The notes beneath the pieces were generated by a model. That model did no database searches and was not told where the DNA came from. It saw only the letters and a program-made list of their open reading frames with translations. Below, in pieces: positions 8,390 to 12,167 of a DNA stretch of 12,167 bases (position 1 is its first letter; each line of letters starts with the position of its first letter). The translations under genes and the position numbers were made by a program. The stretch comes from Candidatus Gorgonimonas leptogorgiae (GTDB taxonomy: Bacteria; Pseudomonadota; Gammaproteobacteria; Pseudomonadales; Endozoicomonadaceae), in assembly GCA_929200515.1 (NCBI GenBank), contig CAKNAD010000064.1, positions 1 through 12,167 on the forward strand, in the 5' to 3' direction.

Positions 8390-9001
8390 TTGATTACAGA
8401 CAAAATAAAAATAGCAATTATCTTTTTCATTGTGTTGTATTTATCAGTTGGTTGTGCAACTAACAAAGAGGAGGTTCATATAAATAGCATAGAACTTAAA
8501 AAGTTTATACAAGATGTGCCTGATTTTCCTAAAAAAGGCATTGTGTTTAAAGATTTATCTCCATTATTAAAAAACATTGAGGCTTATAATACCGTAATTA
8601 ATATGATGGCAGAGTTAATCTCTAGCTCAGATTTAATTGTTTCACCAGATGCAAGAGGGTTCTTATTTGGACCACAAGTTTCATTAAAAAAGAATATTCC
8701 ATTTGCTATGGTTAGAAAAAAAGGAAAGCTACCTGGAGATATAGTTGCGGCTGATTACGAGCTTGAATATGGAAACAGCACTCTTGAAATGATTAACGGA
8801 ATAATCACCTCAGGGCAAAAAGTTGCAATTGTTGATGACTTTTTAGCAACAGGTGGCACTACAAATGCAATTATAGAATTAATTCAAAAGCAGGGCGGAA
8901 TAGTAACAGACATTATATATTTAGCTGAATTGTCTTTCCTTAATGGTAAAGAAAAGGTTAATTACCCTAATAACAATATTAAATCTTTAATTTCATATTA
9001 G
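8390..9001 (+). CDS. apt: Adenine phosphoribosyltransferase with uncertain start (TTG with lipoprotein-like leader, or ATA at 8480)
   Basis: APT salvages adenine by joining it to PRPP to give AMP, normally in the cytoplasm. Numbering from the TTG at 8390 (203 residues): FPKKGIVFKDLSPLL at about 47-60, SPDARGFLFG at 85-94, VRKKGKLPG at 108-116, YELEYG at 123-128 and the PRPP loop VDDFLATGGTT at 148-158, all intact. Normal APT would begin near residue 31. The extra 30 residues include a charged start, a hydrophobic helix (about 8-20) and LSVGC at 18-22, resembling a lipobox. There is no ATG or usable internal start at the expected place. GAGGAGG (8468-8474) precedes an in-frame ATA at 8480 by five bases, which would give 173 residues, typical for APT. 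The enzyme call is firm; the start is not. The frame is the same as that of potI, separated by its TAA and one codon. Confidence 0.93.
   Translation: MITDKIKIAIIFFIVLYLSVGCATNKEEVHINSIELKKFIQDVPDFPKKGIVFKDLSPLLKNIEAYNTVINMMAELISSSDLIVSPDARGFLFGPQVSLKKNIPFAMVRKKGKLPGDIVAADYELEYGNSTLEMINGIITSGQKVAIVDDFLATGGTTNAIIELIQKQGGIVTDIIYLAELSFLNGKEKVNYPNNNIKSLISY
8468..8474 (+). promoter_or_regulatory. Strong internal ribosome binding site ahead of ATA 8480 in apt
   Basis: GAGGAGG inside the apt frame is the best Shine-Dalgarno in this cluster besides that of cvpA, and lies five bases before an in-frame ATA at the place where APT proteins usually start. The TTG at 8390 by contrast has no comparable site upstream. 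Confidence 0.6.
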
Positions 9002-9088
9002 TATAATTAATATAATAATAAACTTTTTTATAACTAAATAGTCCAATAATAAATACACTTTAATAATTAGTATCAGTGAAGATTAACT

Positions 9089-10285
9089 ATGGAAAATACT
9101 AGTAGCTTAAGCACTATAAATGTATTAGATTATAATACAATAGCAAATAACAATACAAAACCAATACAAGAAATAGACATTAAAGTTGCAAATAATCAAC
9201 ATAACCAATTACCTTTAGCTAGAGGATATTTTGCATACGATGACACCGTATTTCCTCATGAAAGTATTATTCTTAGAGGTTTAAACATTATAGAAAACAA
9301 TCCTGATATTGGTAATATAGAAACAGATATTAGAACACACTGGTCTGCAAACACGGATGGCGAAGGTGGTCAAATTAAAGAGACTACATTTATTCATAAT
9401 TTACCAATATTTCAACCTGACTATATGGGCATGGCTATAATTGCAGAGTATTATAAAAATAAATATAATATTGATATTTATTTTATAGATCAGAATGTGC
9501 AAGATTTAATTGGTAAACGAGTCAAACAATTAAAAAATGGCGAGCAAGTAGGTATTATTGCTAATGTTACATCTGGAACAGAACATGTGACACCTCTAAT
9601 TGTTGCTAAAAAAAATGATAAAGTATATATAGTAACAATGGATTCAATTAATATAAAAAGCGATAGTTTTTGGTGCTTTTTATCCTCTCCAGCAAAATTA
9701 ATTGAAATCTGTGGTACGCAACATTGTCATTTATTACATGCAGGAATAACACGCCAACAAGATATGTATTCTTGTATAAATGATGCTATCATTGTATTAA
9801 AAAATGCTCTCAGAAAACCTAATTTAATAAATGACTTACTTAAAGCTAGTCAAACTATGGAAGTTACTTGTTACGATAAATATAGTGCTAAAACTGTTTA
9901 TCGAATAAGCCGTGTAGAATTTCCTAAATTTTTATATAAAACAGTTCAAAATAGACAATTATTATATGGACTAACACTAGAAGACTTGCAAACCCCTTTA
10001 ACAGTAGAATCTACAGCTGTTTCATCAGAGAAGATGCAAAAAACATTACAAACACATTTAAAGAAATACAGTAAAATTCTAAGTGTTTTAAGAAAAATTA
10101 CTGATTCTAGTAATGAATATAAAGAAACAAATACCAAACAAAACTGGCTAGTCAATACCTATTTACAAACAAAACCATATCGCATGCTAGTAAAATCTGT
10201 TGATGAAATAACTGGTGATAATGGTGAAATTAATCAAGAAACAGCCAGAAAACTTATGAAAAAATACGTTAATCCTAGTGTTTGA
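9089..10285 (+). CDS. Putative CE-clan cysteine protease/acetyltransferase-like protein (effector candidate)
   Basis: I do not recognise a specific family member, but the middle of this 398-residue protein shows a CE-clan (Ulp1/ElaD/YopJ) catalytic layout. H166 is in TEHVTPLIV, D185 in IVTMDS, and C229 in RQQDMYSC with Q223 six residues before it as oxyanion Gln. The His-to-acid and His-to-Cys spacings (19 and 63) equal those of YopJ (H109, E128, C172). The D-S after a hydrophobic strand and the Q-x4-x-C segment (QQDMYSC, compare QPNGYDC) recall Ulp1-type peptidases. The Gly usually following Cys is Ile here. Residues 1-40 are Asn-rich and probably disordered; there is no signal peptide or membrane helix. 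The C-terminal third is basic and helical. Only a weak ribosome site precedes ATG 9089. If active it could cleave ubiquitin-like modifiers or acetylate host proteins; a secretion route is not shown by the sequence. Confidence 0.62.
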   Translation: MENTSSLSTINVLDYNTIANNNTKPIQEIDIKVANNQHNQLPLARGYFAYDDTVFPHESIILRGLNIIENNPDIGNIETDIRTHWSANTDGEGGQIKETTFIHNLPIFQPDYMGMAIIAEYYKNKYNIDIYFIDQNVQDLIGKRVKQLKNGEQVGIIANVTSGTEHVTPLIVAKKNDKVYIVTMDSINIKSDSFWCFLSSPAKLIEICGTQHCHLLHAGITRQQDMYSCINDAIIVLKNALRKPNLINDLLKASQTMEVTCYDKYSAKTVYRISRVEFPKFLYKTVQNRQLLYGLTLEDLQTPLTVESTAVSSEKMQKTLQTHLKKYSKILSVLRKITDSSNEYKETNTKQNWLVNTYLQTKPYRMLVKSVDEITGDNGEINQETARKLMKKYVNPSV

Positions 10286-10297
10286 TTGTAATAGTTC

Positions 10298-10344
10298 AAA
10301 CCTAATCTAACATTAAACTTAAAAATTAAAGGTTTGTTAGATTA
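10298..10344 (+). repeat. Two crossing inverted repeats after the effector-like gene
   Basis: TAATCTAAC (10303-10311) is the exact reverse complement of GTTAGATTA (10336-10344). AAACCT (10298-10303) is the exact reverse complement of AGGTTT (10330-10335). In order they read A-B-A'-B', so the two stems cross and could form a pseudoknot or be alternatives. The element starts 13 bases after the 10285 stop. There is no T-run after it, so an ordinary intrinsic terminator is doubtful. Confidence 0.6.
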
Positions 10345-10556
10345 CACTTGAATTATTATAATACAACAGAAAAACGATTACGCATCTTAATTATTACCAA
10401 GATTTTTGTTGTCACCCATCTCTAGCACATTTGATAGATCAATAAAGATATCGATTCTTAGCTTGTACTTTCTGATAATCACAATTAAAATAAAAATACT
10501 ATAAATATATAAAGAACATGCAGTAACGAGTTATTATAAATAAAAGGTAATAAACT

Positions 10557-10856
10557 ATGAGTCCAATTAATCAACATATGGTACAAACTTCAAATACTGA
10601 AAACCCATCAAATAAAACATCTAATGTTAAAGAAGTTAAATTTTGTGATATGTTTAACCGTATTGACAACAAACCTCTTTATATAGAAGTTATGCGAGAA
10701 CGGTTTGAGTCAGTAAGAGACGTTATAGAGGTTGATCCTACATATCAAGGTTATCAAAAATATATTAAATCAGAGTGCGATAATATGTCTGAAGCTGATA
10801 AACATAAAGCTATTGAGGCTTATCAATGTTATATAAAAAATAATACATGGGGGTAA
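10557..10856 (+). CDS. Small hypothetical protein, 99 residues
   Basis: I do not recognise this protein. The first 25 residues are Asn/Ser/Thr-rich and look disordered; residues 28-99 look folded and mainly helical, with alternating charged and aromatic residues and Cys at 30, 74 and 91. No signal peptide, membrane segment or known motif is visible. The ATG at 10557 has AAAAGG (10542-10547) nine bases upstream, and an intrinsic terminator follows the stop, which supports a real gene. It lies 271 bases after the CE-clan gene on the same strand and shares its Asn-rich N-terminal style, so it could be another secreted or accessory protein, but this is conjecture. Confidence 0.65.
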   Translation: MSPINQHMVQTSNTENPSNKTSNVKEVKFCDMFNRIDNKPLYIEVMRERFESVRDVIEVDPTYQGYQKYIKSECDNMSEADKHKAIEAYQCYIKNNTWG

Positions 10857-10874
10857 TCAGTTTACCAAACAACT

Positions 10875-10928
10875 TAACTATTTTTGTTTGAAAAACACTA
10901 CAAAATAGTTATTTTTTATTATTTTTTT
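10875..10928 (+). terminator. AT-rich intrinsic terminator after the 99-residue gene
   Basis: TAACTATTTT (10875-10884) and AAAATAGTTA (10902-10911) form a perfect 10-bp stem with a 17-base loop, followed by a T-rich tract through 10928 (TTTTTT, ATTA, TTTTTTT). It lies 18 bases after the 10856 stop. The stem is AT-rich but the U-tract is strong. Confidence 0.72.
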
Positions 10929-10942
10929 AACATATGTTAAAA
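10925..10942. repeat. 18-bp perfect palindrome
   Basis: TTTTAACATATGTTAAAA reads identically on both strands with no spacer. It sits between two convergent transcription units, overlapping the U-tract of the preceding terminator. It could be a protein-binding site or simply part of the terminator region; no more can be said. Confidence 0.6.
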
Positions 10943-10956
10943 CATTGAATTTAGGT

Positions 10957-10985
10957 TAATAAAGATAACAAATTTATCTTTATTA
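10957..10985. repeat. 12-bp perfect hairpin between convergent genes
   Basis: TAATAAAGATAA (10957-10968) and TTATCTTTATTA (10974-10985) are exact reverse complements with a 5-base loop. It lies about 40 bases downstream of the DUF4236 stop on the minus strand and may end that operon, but neither strand has an immediate T-run, so classical intrinsic termination is not clear. Confidence 0.6.
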
Positions 10986-11023
10986 GTTATATGTTGAAAA
11001 TACAAGTTTTCATTTGCTATAAT

Positions 11024-11242
11024 TTATGAACTGTTTTTACGCCTAACTTTAGTCTTAGCTGAAAAATACTTAACATACCGCAAACCAGTTCCAGGAATAC
11101 CAAAAGAAAACCACTTTTTACCAGTTGCAGATACCCCTAGCCTAAAAAAACCAAATCCCCAAGACCAACCAGTTCCTCTTTTAGATAAATTAGCATTGAT
11201 GCCACCTAGTAGCCTTAATCTTTTATACCACCGCCAAGCCAT
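11024..11242 (-). CDS. DUF4236 family small protein
   Basis: This 72-residue basic protein matches the DUF4236 pattern: an N-terminal aromatic/basic stretch (MAWRWYKRLRL, compare M-G-F-R-F-R-K-S), then INANLSKRGTGWSWG (about 15-29), FFRLGVSATGKKWFSFGIPG (about 32-51) and the signature GIPGTGLRY (48-56). Family members are small, Gly-rich, probably beta-rich domains without an agreed function. A very basic tail (KTKVRRKNSS) follows. The ATG at 11240-11242 lies inside the end of the JAMM gene, overlapping it by 20 bases, so it is the last gene of the minus-strand operon and probably translationally coupled. Its consistent placement with a JAMM peptidase here suggests a shared pathway, which is inference. 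Confidence 0.82.
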   Translation of the reverse strand: MAWRWYKRLRLLGGINANLSKRGTGWSWGFGFFRLGVSATGKKWFSFGIPGTGLRYVKYFSAKTKVRRKNSS

Positions 11243-11798
11243 ATTTAAAATTACTCCGTATTTTATTTGATTTTACTTCGTTTGAATTTGCTCCAAGAAA
11301 CCATTTTTCTTCGTGCCTTATCGGGTCAATAACTAACCCTAAGCTATAGGCTGAATGGAAGAAATCTTTTTGAGTTTTTCTGTCGGTACCACTAAAAAAC
11401 GCACCTAAATCTGGGTGACTATGATACCAACCCACAACAAAAGTTGTATCTGTGCTAATTTTATTGGCATCTTGCCAAATATCAGAACTCATGGTTAATG
11501 ATACTGCCGATGATTCAAAATTATTACTTGCAACAGCTTCTTTGATTTCTATAGCAACAATGCCTTGAGTTAAATCATTAGTACTAATAACACTACCAAT
11601 TAATAAGCCACCAAGCTCAACTTTTTTAGTAGACAAATGAAGTATAATCTTCTTTTTTATATGCTGTGGTATAATTATTAATGGGCAATTTTGAGTACTG
11701 CTAATTAGATTTATTTTATCAATAGCACTAATATGTTTGCTAATTCTACTGTTAAGATCAATAGCAGCTATATCTGGTTTAAGATTATTCCATTTCAT
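11223..11798 (-). CDS. JAMM/MPN (JAB) metallopeptidase
   Basis: This 191-residue protein carries a complete JAMM active site: E61 in VELGGLLIG, then HSHP with H126 and H128, followed seven residues later by S136-x-x-D139 (HxH-x7-SxxD). These residues bind zinc and activate water in JAMM peptidases, which cut isopeptide bonds of ubiquitin-like proteins or trim the C-terminal tails of such proteins. The fold spans about residues 38-172. Residues 1-35 are an extra N-terminal linker starting MKWNNL. There is no signal peptide, so it is cytoplasmic. The ATG at 11796-11798 overlaps the stop of the upstream zinc-ribbon gene by 4 bases (ATGA), and the 3' end overlaps the DUF4236 gene. Lack of RadC-type features argues for a ubiquitin-like-system JAB rather than RadC. 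The substrate is not in the window. Confidence 0.9.
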   Translation of the reverse strand: MKWNNLKPDIAAIDLNSRISKHISAIDKINLISSTQNCPLIIIPQHIKKKIILHLSTKKVELGGLLIGSVISTNDLTQGIVAIEIKEAVASNNFESSAVSLTMSSDIWQDANKISTDTTFVVGWYHSHPDLGAFFSGTDRKTQKDFFHSAYSLGLVIDPIRHEEKWFLGANSNEVKSNKIRSNFKYGLAVV

Positions 11799-12166
11799 GT
11801 TGTTGCTTCAAAACTAGTAGTACATTTAGGGCATTTAACTTTTAGTTTTTTACCCACAGGCAAACGTAAAGAAGTATTACAATTGATACAATTAATAATT
11901 GTTCTATTCGCTACATTATTATTCAGATTATTCCAAGAGATTTTATTAGTAGAATTTGCTTTAGCAGATTTAGTACTATCATCTTCGATATTATTCCAAG
12001 ATATAGTTTTTTTAGGCTGTTGCTTTTCAATAATAATTCTATCTGTTGGAAAATAATTAGAATATTTTTTAACAGCTGTTTGATACCAATTTAGTGCATT
12101 TTCATTAGCAGGTGATTCTTGATTTAAAATAGTTTTATCAAAGGTAATAATTTGAATTATACGTTT
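11795..12166 (-). CDS. Zinc-ribbon protein, C-terminal part (continues beyond window edge)
   Basis: On the minus strand an open frame enters from the right edge and runs 123 codons to a TGA at 11795-11797; the start lies beyond 12167. The visible C-terminus is a zinc ribbon: CINC, 15 residues, CPKC, with the intervening SLRLPVGKKLKVKCP typical of MJ0042-like/thioredoxin-type zinc ribbons. Before it is a polar, probably flexible region with two copies of SWNN[I/L] (W codons at 11996-11998 and 11933-11935). The first visible 50 residues contain LNWYQTAVKKYSNYFP, possibly the end of a folded domain that I cannot identify. The stop overlaps the JAMM start by 4 bases, so the two genes form one operon. 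Zinc ribbons often act as adaptors, so it may recruit a partner, but that is inference. Confidence 0.78.
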   Translation of the reverse strand, partial: KRIIQIITFDKTILNQESPANENALNWYQTAVKKYSNYFPTDRIIIEKQQPKKTISWNNIEDDSTKSAKANSTNKISWNNLNNNVANRTIINCINCNTSLRLPVGKKLKVKCPKCTTSFEATT

Positions 12167-12167
12167 A

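Noticed and set aside
9946..10155. Minus-strand frame inside the CE-clan gene
   Set aside because: Antisense to the better-supported 398-residue protein; no ribosome site or motif.
11733..12056. Plus-strand frame of 107 codons opposite the JAMM start and zinc-ribbon gene
   Set aside because: The opposite strand carries a CxxC-CxxC zinc ribbon and a JAMM protein in overlapping frames, which explains this region.

Overview
The window is AT-rich throughout and mostly coding. The gene content points to a gammaproteobacterium: an Rnf electron-transport operon in the order C-D-G-E, a chorismate lyase (UbiC) for ubiquinone synthesis, BrnQ, a PotI-type polyamine permease and CvpA. An effector-like cysteine-enzyme gene and short orphan genes make a host-associated, possibly intracellular lifestyle plausible. 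That lifestyle and any genus-level placement are inference.

Layout. Bases 1-4043 hold the 3' part of rnfC followed by rnfD, rnfG and rnfE, tightly packed, with rnfG and rnfE overlapping. These encode a membrane ferredoxin:NAD oxidoreductase; rnfA and rnfB are presumably just upstream, outside the window. A DUF599 membrane protein follows (4070-4795). A GC-rich hairpin at 4851-4874 separates it from two minus-strand genes, brnQ (4882-6210) and ubiC (6321-6848). ubiC diverges from a plus-strand cluster: cvpA (GTG start, 7020), an orphan potI (7541) and an adenine phosphoribosyltransferase gene (8390). This apt has no ATG at its expected start. It either begins at a TTG that adds a lipoprotein-like leader, or at an ATA codon placed just after a near-perfect Shine-Dalgarno sequence.

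From about 9000 the content becomes accessory. A 398-residue protein (9089-10285) carries a His-Asp-Gln-Cys arrangement typical of CE-clan cysteine enzymes (Ulp1/ElaD/YopJ-like) and is my best effector candidate. A 99-residue orphan (10557-10856) follows and ends at an AT-rich terminator. From the right edge a minus-strand operon runs inward: a partial protein with a C-terminal zinc ribbon, a complete JAMM/MPN metallopeptidase with all metal and catalytic residues, and a small DUF4236 protein. The junctions overlap by 4 and 20 bases. The zinc-ribbon protein and the JAMM protein share a short W-N-N-[I/L] motif, seen three times. This operon is the best candidate for an undescribed system; any ubiquitin-like, E1 or E2 partners would lie beyond base 12167.

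No stretch longer than about 300 bases lacks a gene. The longest gap (10286-10556) contains only a nested/crossing inverted repeat. I saw no tRNA, rRNA, CRISPR array or insertion sequence.
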